From: Lonicera japonica
Taxonomy: Eukaryota; Streptophyta; Magnoliopsida; Dipsacales; Caprifoliaceae
Direction of reading: 5' to 3'
DNA length: 64,000 nt
Assembly: GCA_021464415.1 (NCBI GenBank)
Contig: CM038468.1
Coordinates: 37,250,969-37,314,968 of the forward strand
Shown here: one piece after another, positions 1-12,546 of the stretch
Numbering within the stretch: position 1 is the first letter of the stretch
How the letters are laid out: each line of letters starts with the position of its first letter
Made by a program: the position numbers and the translations under genes
Notes under the pieces: generated by a model
What the model saw: only the letters and a program-made list of their open reading frames with translations
What the model was told of the DNA's origin: nothing
The model's database searches: none

Positions 1-1433
1 CAACCGTAATAACAAAACAAAATATAAATATCCGAACCAATAAGTACAACGTTTTGTAACTTTGAGTTTTATTTCCACCCAATCCATGCTCGAGACATAT
101 CTCTATATCACATAGGAAGGGTGACAAAAACTCTAAAACAAAAAAAAAAGACAAAAGCCTCGTATATTTGAAAAAATGTCTAAAGATACTCAAATTTAAA
201 GGTAATATTATATGTAATATAAGACTTTAAGGAGAACTAAGTTCCTCCTCTCATCCTTCCATAAAAAGAGAGGGGACAAAGATAATTTTGAAGAAGAGGA
301 TGCAAGAGCAACGCCGCTTTAGGGGTTTTTTCTTTAGAGAGAGATGGGCATATAATGTATTATTCTTCGTACTTTTCTATGTTTATTTGGTAATACAATT
401 ACATTAATACAAAACTTTTAAATATTTTTTCATCATCTATATCTATTTGTCTATCCTAGTTGGGAGGGATGGGCATCCACGTTCAATCCTTTACACTATC
501 TATATCCAATTTAATAAAATGACATTGGATTTAAAATTTAGCGTCCAATCCAATGACACCCAACATGTCATACAATCCTATTATATGTTGGATTAGGTCG
601 GTGTCAATCCAATTATATGTTGAATTGGCATCCAATCCAAGAATTTTGATTTGATTTTGTTAATTTGCCATTGTTAATTTACCAACTCAAAATTTCAAAA
701 AAAAAAAAAATTAGAAAAAATGGCAAATTAACAAAATCAAATCAAATTTCTTATAATGAAATCTCAACAAAGAATAAAATGATAAATAAACTATCACAAC
801 TACCAATAAACCATACATGTGGCACTTTAAAATATATACGTATATACCAATTGGATTGGTTTACATATTTTTATAATTGATTCAATATCTCTTAGTTTTC
901 CAAAATTCGATTCAATCAATCTATAAAGTTCTAAAAAAATGAATTGAATTAAATTGAAGCGAACGGTTTAAATTTGATCTTATCCACCTTTAATTGATCC
1001 TCTACTTTCAAAAATACAATTAATTTAATAGGATACTTGTGTGTATTTTTATTATTTTAAATTTGTATTAACAAAAATCGCGATGGAAATTGGAAATTTG
1101 TACCAATCTATATTGTAATATCTCCGTAACACTAGCCCTACGTGGCAATCGTGTACGTCACGAAGATTCAATGCGCGTGGGACTACAAACAATTATATCT
1201 CCCACCAACAAAGTCGGTTCCGGAACGACGTCGCATCTCCTCCTCAAACGAAATCCTGAAAACCTCATTTGAACGATCAAAAATTTTGTTTAAAAAGGAA
1301 AAAAAATATTTTCTCCTATTTAAATTCTTGATGATTGATCAAATCATTACATTCGGGACCAAACAATTTTAGGGTTTAGTGAAATTTCTCTAATCATTCT
1401 TCCCAAATCATTGATTTTTTCCGGGAAAAGAAA
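1..1433. other. 5' flank of the myosin-binding protein gene
   Basis: AT-rich sequence without a convincing gene. From about 470 to 960 it carries many degenerate copies of ATTGGATTGG/CCAATCCAAT in both orientations, likely an old repeat. The last 300 bases become less AT-rich and lead into the gene, so the 5' UTR and promoter should lie there. No clear TATA box could be fixed. Short open frames of 60-76 codons at 665-880 and 1090-1372 have no recognisable motifs. Confidence 0.4.
1140..1160 (+). promoter_or_regulatory. ACGT-core promoter motifs
   Basis: ACGTGGC (1140-1146) and TACGTCA (1154-1160) lie about 280 bp before the start codon. These match the cores of G-box/ABRE and TGACG bZIP sites. 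Function is inferred from motif identity only; such short motifs also occur by chance. Confidence 0.25.
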
Positions 1434-4400
1434 ATGGCTTGCGAGGTAACGCAAATTTGGACTTTCACTGGTCTAGTGGGTGCTTTTCTTGATCTGATTA
1501 TAGCTTATTTCTTACTCTCTGCATCATTTATAGTTTTCTTCGTCTCCAAATTATTGGGTATTTTTGGATTGAGCTTACCTTGCCCTTGTAATGGACAATT
1601 TGGTAACCCTAATCACAAGTACTGCTTGCAAAAGAATTTACTAGATTGCCCAATTGAGAAAATCTCTTCTGTTCAATTTAATGTCAAGAACAAGTTCCCA
1701 TTCGATTCAATTCTTGCGACTGACCGATGTTTTGATTTGAATACAAAGCTGACTGGGGATAATGAGAGTAAAAGGATTGATGGGTTTGGTGAATTGGAAG
1801 GTGAGGGATCTTGTAGTACAAAGAGATCAGAAAATGGAGTTGGATTTGGTGTTTTGAGTGGACAGGGTGTGAAGGGTAAGGGGTTTTCCAATAAAAGATC
1901 GAGGGCTGGGATCCGGCGACGTAGAAAAGGGGGGAGAGATTATGGAAGATCGTCCTCAGTGTCGTCGTATGATCCTTTATGTGTGGAGCCACATTGGGGT
2001 TTTGAATCTATTTCTAGTAATAACAAGGAGCGTGATGAGAAGATTGAAGCTAGAACAACGGCGATTGATTTTGGTCGTGATGGTAATTGCTTTCACTTTG
2101 AGTGTCGATTGTGCTATAGTTATTCATTTTTACGGTTATTGCTGATGAGCATGCTATTGCTTTGTTGCTGTAATAGATGCAAGATCTCTGCTTTAATCTG
2201 CTTGAAAACATGGCATTTATATGGACATTATTGAAGTGCACTTTGAAAGAAAATACCGTTAGTTAATCATTGCTTATTGAAAACATTTCCGAAATGACTG
2301 AAACGCGGCAACCCAACCAAAAGATGATTGAAATGACTGAAACTCCCTAGAAGAATTGCACCTCCCGTCCCAAATTAAGCGTCCACTTTGACTTTTCAAT
2401 CTTTCTAACTTCAAACAAATCACCAAATTAAGAGTCCACTTTGATTTTTTTCATTTTTTTAAGGAATGCATCACATTCAAACTAATCAATGATTGAGAAC
2501 ACAACTTGTTTGATATCGTGAGACTTTGGTACATTGATTATCTCCCAATAAGGAACTTTACTTTTAACTTTTGACATCCCAAAAAGTGGACTCTTAATTT
2601 TGGAATGGAAGTTGATCTTCTGTCGCACATAAAAGATATCAGAATCTTGGAAACCCTACTTTGGGACAAAGGCTTCACTATATAGGGAAAACCTTGTGTT
2701 TTGAATTGTCTGTCCTTGCATCTAATTGCTTTCGTTAGAGATATTTTTGATGAAATTGTTCCTCAAAAGATTATATATATATAAAAAAAAAAGAATAAAA
2801 AAGGAGGAGATTACGTTAAACGACTATGTATTTAACATGAACGCTTCATGGACATTGTTGGACATGTTACTGAATTTTTCATTTTAGACATATGCCCGAC
2901 ATTTCCTTGAAAAGATGATCAAGAAACCTTGAATTTTGAAATGTAACTTAAGTACAAAAAATTGCATAGTTATGTACTTTACCTTTCATATATGTATATA
3001 GATTTATTTAAATGTATATATACATTACACTTGTATCTCGTCGTTTATATAAAATGGATGATGATAACTCATGTTACAAGTTCCGCGTTACAACCATACG
3101 TTATTAAAGTCACATAAAATAGGAAAGTATTTGTTGGTGTAATTTATTAACTTACTTTAATTTCCTATATAAATTTATTCATTTATTGATGTGCCTTATG
3201 CATACTCCGGCCCTACTTCTTAAAGATCTTCTGCGTCGGAGTGTGTCATGATTGATTCATCTCCGTGCTTCATAGGCCCACACATCAAAACCATGCTGGC
3301 CTAAGGCCTTAACTTTCACCCTTGAGGTGTTTTCCTTGTGCTCAACTTGGTATGAGTTTTTCTTATCAATATTTTCAACTTTAGCTCGCACAGTTTGTGT
3401 CACGTCCTGGTCCAGCCCAATAACATATTGTTCACTTTGGGCTCAGGCTCACATGGTTTTGCTTTTTTTTCCCAAAAGGCATCTTACTAGGAAGAACTAG
3501 TGATCACACATGTATATCGCATTGGTTTACCTCACCTAGGCGTCATGGGACAAACACCCTTAGTGTGCAACCTGCCAGCACCCAATACAACCACACTGAG
3601 GCACATACAGAAGCACACCCACAACATCAGGGTCATTACCGTTTGTGATATATGGCCAGTAGATTTTACATGGAATATATGCACACAAAAAATGCATCCA
3701 ATTATCCTCTTGCTTCGAATAAGTTATTTATAAATTTTAATTATGTTTGCCAGTGCTAATAATTTTGCATTGATATGTGTGAAATTAGATGAGGGAGAGA
3801 CTCCTAGGGTCATGAAATTGGGTTATGACGGTGACGAGGAAAAAACACAAATATTCTTAGAACAAGCACTCCAAGAGGAGCAGGCGGCTCGTGCTGCTCT
3901 TTATCTTGACTTGGAGAAGGAGAGAAATGCCGCCGCCACTGCTGCAGATGAGGCCATGGCCATGATTATGCGCCTTCAACAGGAAAAGGCGTATGTGGAA
4001 ATGGAAGCAAAGCAATATCAGAGGTTAATAGAAGAAAAAAGTGCGTATGATGAAGAAGAAATGAACATTCTCAAAGAAATCCTTCTTAGGAAGGAAAGGG
4101 AAACGCATTACTTGGAAAAGGAAGTCGAAGCATATAGGCAAATGGGTTATAGTTATACTGGAAATGAGCAGTTTCAGCCAAATTCTTTGCTTGACCCACC
4201 TGAGGATCCGGTTCTGATGCTTCAACAGCCTGATGAATCCATAGACCAGAAGGAAAGCATAAGGAATGTAAGATCGGATAGCGCACTTACATTACATGGG
4301 AAGCAAATGCAAAACTTTTCTCCTCCTCTTGGGAAAGATTTGTCAACCCAAGGATGGGGTCAGCGGGCTGATCTTTCCGAGCAGAGGGACTTAGAGGAAC

Positions 4401-7400
4401 AATTTCCACCTGTATCTAAACACATTGATAATGATCCATACACTCAACCGGAAAAAGGGTTGGGGGATTTACGGGCAAACAAGAAATATAATTCTCAAGA
4501 ACATAATCTTCTCGTAAAAACCATTCCGATTGTGGGTGAAGAAAGTGTTAAGAGCTGTAACGTATCACCGGGAAAATACACATCAAAGGGAAGCAAAGAC
4601 TCAATGTTTGAAAAGGAATCGCGTGTTCTTGATGTTCACGTTGTAGATGATGATTCGAAGCGCATTAGCAGGGCCAGTTCAGATATGACAGCTGGGCTTC
4701 CACCGACGGGTTCAAGGGGCAAATCCGTAACTTCGAATATGCGGAGAAGTTCCATGTCAGCATTGGATAGTGAAAGGTTGAAGATTGAAACTGAAGTTGG
4801 GTGGCTTAGAGAAAGGTTGAGAACCGTACAGCAAGGAAGGGATAAGCTTAACATATCTGTGGACTATAAAGAAAGGGAAAAATTGCAGTTGCAACTTTTG
4901 GAGGATATAACACGACAGCTTCAAGAGATTCGGCAGCTAACAGAACCTGGAAAGGCTTCTTTGCCTCCTCTGTCATCCAAGGTATTAATTCTTTCATCCT
5001 TTTTATCTGTGTAGTGTGGGGGGAGGTCCCAAAAATACTTCTGAAGAGGCAATTTATTGTACTTATATATATTCTGGAATAATCAAAACGGGGAAGTTAC
5101 TACAGATATACAATTTTTTTTTCCAAAATTTGTACTGGTATACGTTTTTCCAAGTTAAAGAGGAGCAGTTTTAGGACTAATACATTTTTATCCAAAAATC
5201 AAAATCAAAAACCTTAACAATAGAAGGGGGAAATGTCCCTTTCTCTTACTAGATCTGCCCTTGCGAATGTGTATTTATGTCTCATTCTTGGTTTGCTAAT
5301 CACCAATTTCCCCCACGTCACCCTAATTTAGTTTGTTGAAATCAATTTGCCAGCATTCATAATGCAAGTGGCCTTCTAACTATTTGGACCAATTTTATTT
5401 TTTTTCCAATTGGAAATGGGTCTAGTTTTAGTGATATATAAGTGTTGGATCCTATTGTGCTTCAGATATGATTGCAGGATATAAATTATCCCAATCAAGA
5501 TCATCTTGAGTGTCTGCTAAGCAATCTTATTATTTCAAAAATTTCTTTTCTTTCTTAAATGCACTTCAGTATATGATGGAAATATAGAGCGGATTGAAAC
5601 ATAGAGGGATCAAAAATGGGGAAAAAACCTCAACAGGGAAATTTAATTGTCACTCCAAAACAGGTTACACTGGCATGCCGAGGCCAATATTTGAAAGGAA
5701 CCAAAATCTACATAAAATAGGATACTAAATACTAGTTGAAATCTTGCCTAATCCAAGACTAAAATGAAGTAAAGTATCCTTATTTTATCCCAAGAAACCC
5801 TAAATCTTAGACGCCTTTGTAGTGAATCCATCAAGAAGCCCATATCTTACCTTATTCATCCCAAAGGTAACAATATGGTAAAGGAAGAGAAATGAAATTA
5901 AAAATATGTAATGTCTTGAGTCATAAAATCCCCTATGTATATACGGTATATTTTGACCAAAGATAATAAAACAATACCATAACTAAAATAAATTCTATGG
6001 ATCAAATCTTCTGCCATACACAATAAAATTCAAATTTCCAACAGGGTTAGTAACTATGAAGAGAGAATCTGAGATGAGTTTGGGTTGGTTGATACTCCTT
6101 TTAGAAAAGCTTTATTATCTAAACTAACGGTGAGAATTTTGGTGGAGTGAGAGGTATGTTGTACAGAAACTCCAATCCCATAACACAAAATAAGTAAATA
6201 CTCCCTCCATCTCAAAAACAGAGTCCTCCTATGACTTTGAACTCTAAATTTCAACCTAATCAATGGTCAAAATGACAACTCATTTTCTATTGTGAGATGT
6301 GGTACAAGATGTGGCCCAGTGGCAAGCAAGCTGCTCTGAACTGTGGGGTAAATCGTTCGTGCACTGCCCGAGTTCAACCCCAGCAATTGTGGCCAGGGAA
6401 GCCTCAGTTTCCTGAGCGGGGATTAGTCCTGCCCCAATGTGGTGTGGGACACCTCATGGCAAAAACCAAAAAATAAAAAATATGTCCCCTGTTTTGGCAC
6501 ATTACCCTAATTTTACTGTTGTTTCGTAGGTTTATATTTCTCTCAAATTCTCCCCTGTGAAATTTTAATCGCAGTTGCGCAAAAGTATCATCCATCAAAT
6601 ATGACAATCAGCCTCTATTGCACCTACTTCCAGAAGTAACTGCCAATATAAAATCTAAACCACCTCAGTAATGTAATTAACAACTATATCCACAACTTCA
6701 GTTTTAGCTTTGTTAAATTAGCACACCAAGGGTGATCCAATACCCCTTTCAACAATCCATGACTATGCAGCATATTTGGCAATTGAACAAGAAAATTGCC
6801 AAGTCAGTGATTTGTGTGCAATTTAATAGCTAATACAAGAAATTAGGGCTCAAGGGATTTAATATAGAAAAACTTCCACTTATGGAGGGACCAACTTACA
6901 AGGAAAAATCGACTAATACTGGTTACTTTGACTAACTAACTTTACAAAATTTTGAAGCCTTGAACGAATACCCATATTTAAAGCTCTAATTCCGCCAAGT
7001 ATTGGGTCATCAAATTTATGATTCACAAAATAGAATCCTGGGAGAGAGCAATTTGGCGAAAACTATATTGGAGTGCTAGAGTATTCACTTGGAGTGGAAA
7101 TAACCATAACCTAGAATAACTATAATTGATATAAAAATTCTTGCATGTCATAAATAATTATAGCAAATGTAAAATTATAATCAGTTATAACTTATAATAC
7201 TTAATTGTATATCACTACTGGTCATGGTATGTAATTATGGTATAAGTTGTAACCAATTATATGAAGTAACCACAACAATTAAAAGGCCTAAAAAGCAAGC
7301 GTGAGAGAGATTGGAAATAGCCAAATATCCTTATATGTAGGTACATAGACCCATTGAATTTAACATGAGTGAGAGAGACAAATTACTGTTATTCCATGGT

Positions 7401-9525
7401 CATGGGATGGGAGGGAGAGACGGTTATGTGCTGTTGAGACTATAAATCCCACATCAGCAAATCAAAGCCTTGGGATCCTGGGGCTAATCTACCCACTGTC
7501 AATTGATTTTGGGTTGGATGCTTTGAACTCTAATATTTATTGCGTGTTGCTGGATTTGCAGGATTTGTTGGTTTTGACTGGAGGTAGTGCAAAACTATGG
7601 CAATGATAGAAATACGAATTTATTTCACAATCAATATAATAGCACTATGAGCAAGTTAGGAAGCCTCGATCAAATAAATGCTCTCGAAATATGAAAAAAA
7701 ATTGTTGCTCCCTTTGAAAACAATATGTGGCTGAACTCCATCCAAGATGTGAATGATAAACACTCCCAAAGTCACGAGGGAGAAGCCGGAGCAAACCTTT
7801 TATGCAAATAATGGACTCAACAAGGATCTAGTGTACTAACTTTTAATTAATCGAAAGATTCGAGTTTTTCTCAATAAATTAGGTACTAGGATGTTTGCTC
7901 GTTTCAATCTAGAAAGTCTGAGAATCTCAATTGATTGTTAGTTTGGATAAGTTGTCAGATTTTGGTGTGCAGACCGATCGCTTTGTGGTTCTGTGGATGA
8001 CTTCTTTTTTTTTTGTGGGGTTGGGGGGTGTTCTCCAAAGGAGATTTTGATTTCCATCTTTGGAGTTTTGGGCGTAATCCTACCATATCTCACCATACCA
8101 GTTAAGTTTTATTCTTAACCTTTGATTAGGTAGAACTTAGTGTAACTTGAATAAAAGTCAGAAGGGAAGGGGGGGAGAAGAAGAGGGGGGGGGGGGGGGG
8201 GGGGGGGGAGGATATAAAGGAAGTGAGAGCTCTTGAACCTGTCTTTGCACTTTAATCAATATACTTTTCATTAAGATACTTAAGCTTAAAAGAACCAATG
8301 CTACAAGACCACCTTGTTGATATGATATAGCAGTGCTTCTTATTTTTTTATTTTTTTTTGATAACCATGGGTATCGGGCCCCTCCCCCACTAATCCCATG
8401 AGGCCCTGATTGCTCAACCGGGAGACGCCCCCAATGGCCCAAGAAAGGTTTCACGCAACAGGGAATCAAACCTGAGACCGTGCGCCTACCCACACAGTCC
8501 CAAGTTCGCCCTTACCGTATAGCAGTACTTCCCCTCTTATTTAATAATTGTAGCATTACAATTGAGCTAAACTCTTCAACAGCTTGGTTCTTCGGCTTGT
8601 TAAGAAGGAATTTAGCCAAACTCAAATTTGAGGTTACATTTGGGTGGATTAAGCAGATATGTTTCTTCTGTACCTGGCTCCAGATTTTTGGGCCTTTACA
8701 TTGGTGTTAGTCTGTTATAAGCATTAATCAGTTATAACACTAGCCTAAATAGTAGTAAGCTGTTCTGCATGCACGCGAGTTTTTGGTTCAATGGCAAGTG
8801 CACACCTCGAGTAAGCGAGAGGTTGTGAGTTCAAAAGGAGGTGTGTTTCACCGCGTAACTAAAAGTAGAGTATTCCACAGGAGTTGTGGTGGATCTATAA
8901 TGAACATATGTATTCAGAGAGGGATTGAGAGCGGCAGAGAAGCAGGCTCGAATGCCCACATGTACAGTTTCAAATAGGGACTAGGGGAGTTTACCCCCCC
9001 CCCCCCCTTCTTCTTGTGTAGACCACTATTACTGTATTGTAATAAAATTTTGCTTTAGTTCTTGGCTAGAGCTTATTTTAAATTGAAGAATTTAGAAATA
9101 TAACCAAGTGTGCGAGCTTGGATGAAGCATTATATTTATATAATTCTCAAATACTCCCTCCGTTTTAAGTTAGGAGTCCACTGTCCGTCTTAGAGACGTC
9201 CCAACTTAAGATTCCAATTTTCTTGTAGGGACATAATCAATGTACGTTATCTCACAACGCAGACAAGTTTTGTTTAACCATTGATTATGTTGAAATTTGT
9301 GTATCTTTAAAAACACGTGAAGTTAAACATGGACTCTTAATCTAGGACACAGGGAGTAATGCGAGTTAGTAAAGTCCGTATTAAGATTCTTTACTTTATC
9401 CCTGAACCCATTAACTCTTTCTATTTATTTTTGGTTCCTAACGATGCTCTTGCATGTTTCAGGCTATGTTGTCGAAGAAAAGGCGGTGTCGAAGTGCATC
9501 TTTAGGAGTTCAAAACAGCTATTAA
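1434..9525 (+). CDS. GTD-binding (DUF593) myosin-binding protein, membrane anchored
   Basis: Three exons are proposed: 1434-2082, 3789-4981 and 9463-9525, giving 634 aa with the frame kept throughout. Junctions are GATG|GTAATT to TTAG|AT (the split codon gives Asp217), then CCAAG|GTATT to TTTCAG|GCT. Residues 17-46 form a hydrophobic membrane anchor, followed by a Cys-rich stretch (LPCPCNG). A basic RRRRK patch precedes the serine-rich YGRSSSVSSYD. The GTD-binding coiled coil covers about residues 231-330 (EEKTQIFLEQALQEEQAARA onward). A second coiled coil lies near 545-602. The last exon adds a basic tail (SKKRRCRSASLG). Family members bind the globular tail of class XI myosins on vesicle or ER membranes and support cytoplasmic streaming; that role is inferred from the family. 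The ATG is chosen because it begins the anchor. The family assignment is firm; the 20-residue last exon, 4.5 kb downstream, is the least certain part. Confidence 0.88.
2361..2611. mobile_element. Degenerate Stowaway-like MITE in intron 1
   Basis: It starts with CCTCCCGTCCCAAATTAAG and ends near CTCTTAATTTTGGAATGGAAG. The middle has the shared Stowaway phrases (AATCAATGATTGA, TTTGGTACATTGATTAT) seen in better copies at 9154-9356 and 42044-42280. It is too worn to show clean TA duplications. It lies inside the first intron (2083-3788) of the myosin-binding protein gene. Confidence 0.55.
6201..6303. mobile_element. Truncated Stowaway MITE (left half)
   Basis: It begins TA-CTCCCTCCATCTCAAAAAC and runs through CCTAATCAATGGTCAAAATG to GTGAGATGTGGTACA, matching the left half of the full copy at 42044. 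The right half is absent. The match stops where a SINE-like sequence begins, so the SINE may have inserted here or marks a deletion end. Confidence 0.6.
6305..6478 (+). mobile_element. tRNA-derived SINE-like element
   Basis: It has a polymerase III A-box-like stretch (GATGTGGCCCAGTGGCAAGC), then a B-box-like GAGTTCAACCCC about 55 bp later, and ends in an A-rich tail (AAAAACCAAAAAATAAAAAA). This is the normal order of a plant tRNA-derived SINE on the + strand. No clear target duplication was found. It lies in intron 2 of the myosin-binding protein gene, just after a cut-off Stowaway element. Confidence 0.6.
8185..8208 (+). repeat. Run of 24 G (polypurine tract)
   Basis: An uninterrupted run of 24 G follows a purine-only stretch (GAAGGGAAGGGGGGGAGAAG) that begins near 8161. 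Such runs can form G-quadruplex or triplex structures, and their length is often misread by sequencers. It lies in intron 2 of the myosin-binding protein gene. Confidence 0.9.
8340..8517 (-). mobile_element. tRNA-derived SINE, copy 1 (5'-truncated)
   Basis: On the - strand it reads ACGGTAAGGGCGAACTTGGG (A-box region), then a B box (TCAGGTTTGATTCCC), then a body ending in CCCATGGTTATC and an A-rich tail. It is flanked by near-identical target duplications: TATAGCAGTGCTTC at 8326-8339 and TATAGCAGTACTTC at 8518-8531. This supports insertion by retroposition. The second family member is at 62464-62653 and is longer at the tRNA-like 5' end. Confidence 0.85.
8783..9010 (+). mobile_element. Second family of tRNA-derived SINE-like repeat
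   Basis: It starts TTGGTTCAATGGCAAGTGCA (tRNA-like head with A box) and has a B-box-like GTTGTGAGTTCAAAAGG about 35 bp later. The body runs to a C-rich stretch (8994-9007) followed by TTCTTCTTGTGTAG. The order fits a SINE on the + strand, but no target duplication or A tail was seen, so the 3' limit is approximate. Confidence 0.5.
9154..9356. mobile_element. Stowaway MITE (Tc1/mariner type)
   Basis: The left end is TA-CTCCCTCCGTTTTAAGTTAG and the right end CTTAATCTAGGACACAGGGAG-TA. The ends are inverted and flanked by TA on both sides, the hallmark of Stowaway insertions. It is 203 bp long with no coding capacity. It lies about 100 bp before the last exon of the myosin-binding protein gene. 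Confidence 0.85.
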
Positions 9526-11390
9526 GGTATGGAGAGAAGTAATGTTTTTGGTACTTCTGTATTGTGTATACTAAAATGCTTGATCACTTCCACATACTTG
9601 AAAGCGAACAGAAAGTTTAGGGCCCATTTTGGTTCGGAGTGAATTACTTTTCACCAAAGTGAAGAAACAAAATGGCAAAAAAGTATTTTCTAATACCTCA
9701 CACACATAAATTTTTAAATATATAAATAAGCTAATGAATAAATGCGCCTTACTATAATCGATAGAAGATAAGAGTGGAAACAATTCAACGATAAATAAGG
9801 TGGAAATACTTTTCACCATCTTAGCATTCACTTAGGTGAACATCATTTCACTCCGAATCAAAACAGGTTTCCTAGGGCTACATTTTCACAGGTATCTCAT
9901 GGATGGTGTTGCTGGTTTTTGGGTGTTTTGGTTTTATAATTAGCGAATCCGGTTGTGGGATCCACCTTGGCAATATTCTTTTGCTTGTGTTTATATAATT
10001 AGGTGTGTGTAAATAAGAGAACTTTTTTCTTTTATGTTATTTACTTTTAATTTCCCCATTATTGGTATTTATTATCTTGTGTTAAGGAAAAGAAAACTGA
10101 AAGGAAAACATATAACCAAATCCAAACACAGTTTAGTGTGTAAACCAAATTGCAAAATGTAAAATTACCCTTTAGTTCTGTGCTGGCGAGGATGATTCTT
10201 CAATTGTGAAAACAAATATACTTCTTGGCTTTTGTCTACTTTTGGCGCGTCTATATTTTCTCTTCTGAATGTGGAGTCTGAAATCTGGATTTGAAGTGTA
10301 GAAGGTCGGGTTGTTTTACATCTGAAGGTATTGAATAGATGTCATTTCGGATTATCGTCTTGTTTATTTTAAAGGGGAACGTTAGCGCCAAAGGATTTTT
10401 GGCTTCTCTAGAACAAACGGTGCATTCTCGGGTTGTACATGCTTTTATAGCAAATCGTCGCTCTTAGACGAAGATTTTTGCTTTGGCATTAGCATTTACC
10501 GTTTTAAAACATACTAGCAGAAAAGAAACAATAAGTAGTTTTGAATTTCAAAATCTATTTAGGGGATTAATATTTCTCTTCGAGCTTGTCAGGTAAACTA
10601 AAGTTTTGAAATTATTATCACGGTTTTGTTAAATTTAACTTTCCAGGTGAAATACAAGAACATAATTGTCCAATTGACGTGTATTTAGTACATACAAATG
10701 TTAAGAAAATAAGGGAATTTGTTCTTTTAATTTGAACTTCAAATTACAAATTACGTGTTTGGTTCATTCATGGAATACTAAATCGGTTAATTCACGCTAA
10801 ATTGATGAATCAGTTCATGAAATTCAAAACTTTTCATGTGAAATTACCATTTTGGATTACAAGAACAAATAAAACTCGAATCAAACAATTAAGTGCAATA
10901 AATTTTTTACAAATTGAACATTATGGCAGCATAACATCTGATGTCACCTAATCTAAAATCTTCTTCTCATACAGTGAAGCATGGTTATCAAGAACTTATG
11001 TAAACTAGTGTTTTAGCCCTCTAATGCGCATGATCAGATCGGAATTTTTTTTTTTTTTTTTTCTCACTGTGTTGTGTTAATCGCTTAATTAACTAAGATA
11101 AACTTCACATGTAATTTTTGGGGAAAACTAATTTAATGAGTGACTATAATTTATTTATTTGTTTGTTTTTGTTCTTAGGAAGAGAATTATGTTACGCTTG
11201 CATGGATTAGAATACTTCGCTTGTAAGGCTTATGTTCAAATTTCGCCATCACCAAACTTTCATGATGGGTGATTGTAAGAACTAGTGTAAACGTTCACTA
11301 AGCCTTGTTGCATACCCTGACTCTAGACTAAGATAGCCTTTCCTCACATAAACTTTTTAAGTAAAAAAAAAAAAGTTAGGAAAATATGAT
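9526..11390. other. 3' UTR and gene-free flank
   Basis: The first 100-200 bases should be the 3' UTR of the myosin-binding protein gene. No poly(A) signal could be fixed with confidence. A pair GTTCGGAGTGAATTACTTTTCACC (near 9632) and ATTTCACTCCGAATCAAAACAG (near 9844) is inverted and suggests a roughly 240-bp MITE at about 9620-9866. The rest is AT-rich with no recognised gene or RNA. Confidence 0.35.
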
Positions 11391-12152
11391 GATTACTAGG
11401 TCTTAGAACAAAGATTTCCATTACTGTATTAGTTTAGAAAATAGAGAAACACATACATACATTTGAAATTTAGCAACTAAGGAGTAGGAAGTTTGTCAAG
11501 CTTCCAGAAAGAGTGGAGATATATATCTGACTTTGCCCTTTGTTTTAAAGTGAAAGTAGATTTATTCATTTACTTTTAAAATCATTTGACTTTGCCTCAT
11601 TTGAAAATAGGAATACCTCAAAAAAATGGGAATTAAGGTAAGTAAGATTACGTAGGAATAAGAAGACATTTGTGGTCAGGATTTAAGAGTGGAGAGGGCC
11701 AAAAACTTGTTGCATCCGAACTAAATTAAGAGTTCACGTTTTCTCGCTAGTAATAAAAATTATACTAAGATAATTAGCGCGAGTAATATTTTAACCTTTC
11801 TGTTGCCTTCAAATGACTAAAAATTGATAATTACCATGTCTTAGAACAAAGATTTACATTACTGTATTAGCTTAGAAAATAGAGAAACACCAACAAACAA
11901 TTGAAATTTAGCAACTAATGAGTACGAAGTTTGTCAAGCTTCCACAAAGAGTGGACATAATTTAAAGGGATCTTCTGACTTTGCCCTTTGTGTTAAACTT
12001 GAAATTTGATTTATTTTTTTATTTTTAAATTCATTTGAGTGTAGGGAAACCTCAAAAAAAATCGTAAAATATGGGATTAAGGTAATTACGATTACCGAGG
12101 AATAAGAATATTTGCAGTCAGGAGTTGAGTGGAGAGGGCCAAAAATTCTTAA

Positions 12153-12436
12153 GGCTCCGTTTGATTGCAAAGATAGAAAAAGAAAATAAATTTAATTAGT
12201 TTGTGTGATAAGATAGAAAATAGGGTGAGAGATGTTACTCATTTTATGAGTATATATCATTCATCTTTCAATATTTTTGGTGAAAAATTTTTACTCATCG
12301 TCAAGCAAAGAAAATTTCTTCTCGGAAAAATTTAAAAATCAAGAGGATACCATTTCTATCACTCAAGTTATTTTCTATATTTTCACCAAAACTAACTCAA
12401 TTTATTTTTTTTTTCACCTTGCAATCAAACGGAACC
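12153..12436. mobile_element. PIF/Harbinger (Tourist-like) MITE inside tandem copy 2
   Basis: The ends are GGCTCCGTTTGATTGCAA and TTGCAATCAAACGGAACC, inverted and flanked by TAA (12150-12152 and 12437-12439). Internal sequence matches the element at 18651-18935 in the opposite orientation. It carries no transposase frame, only a 68-codon chance frame at 12277-12483. Copies 1 and 3 of the host tandem repeat lack it. Confidence 0.88.
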
Positions 12437-12546
12437 TAAGAGTTCAAATTTTCTCACTCGTAATAAAAATTATGTTGAGATAATTAGCGTGAGTGATTTT
12501 TTTTACTTTTCTGTTGCCTTTAAATGACTAAAAATTGATAATTACT

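Noticed and set aside
2083..2234. Unspliced read-through of exon 1 to a stop at 2234 (266-aa protein)
   Set aside because: The GTAATT donor at 2083 joins in phase to the exon with the GTD-binding domain. The extra residues (CYSYSFLRLLLMS onward) do not match the family.
6305..6478. Considered as a functional tRNA gene
   Set aside because: The A and B boxes are present, but the acceptor arms do not pair and it ends in an A-rich tail, which fits a SINE.
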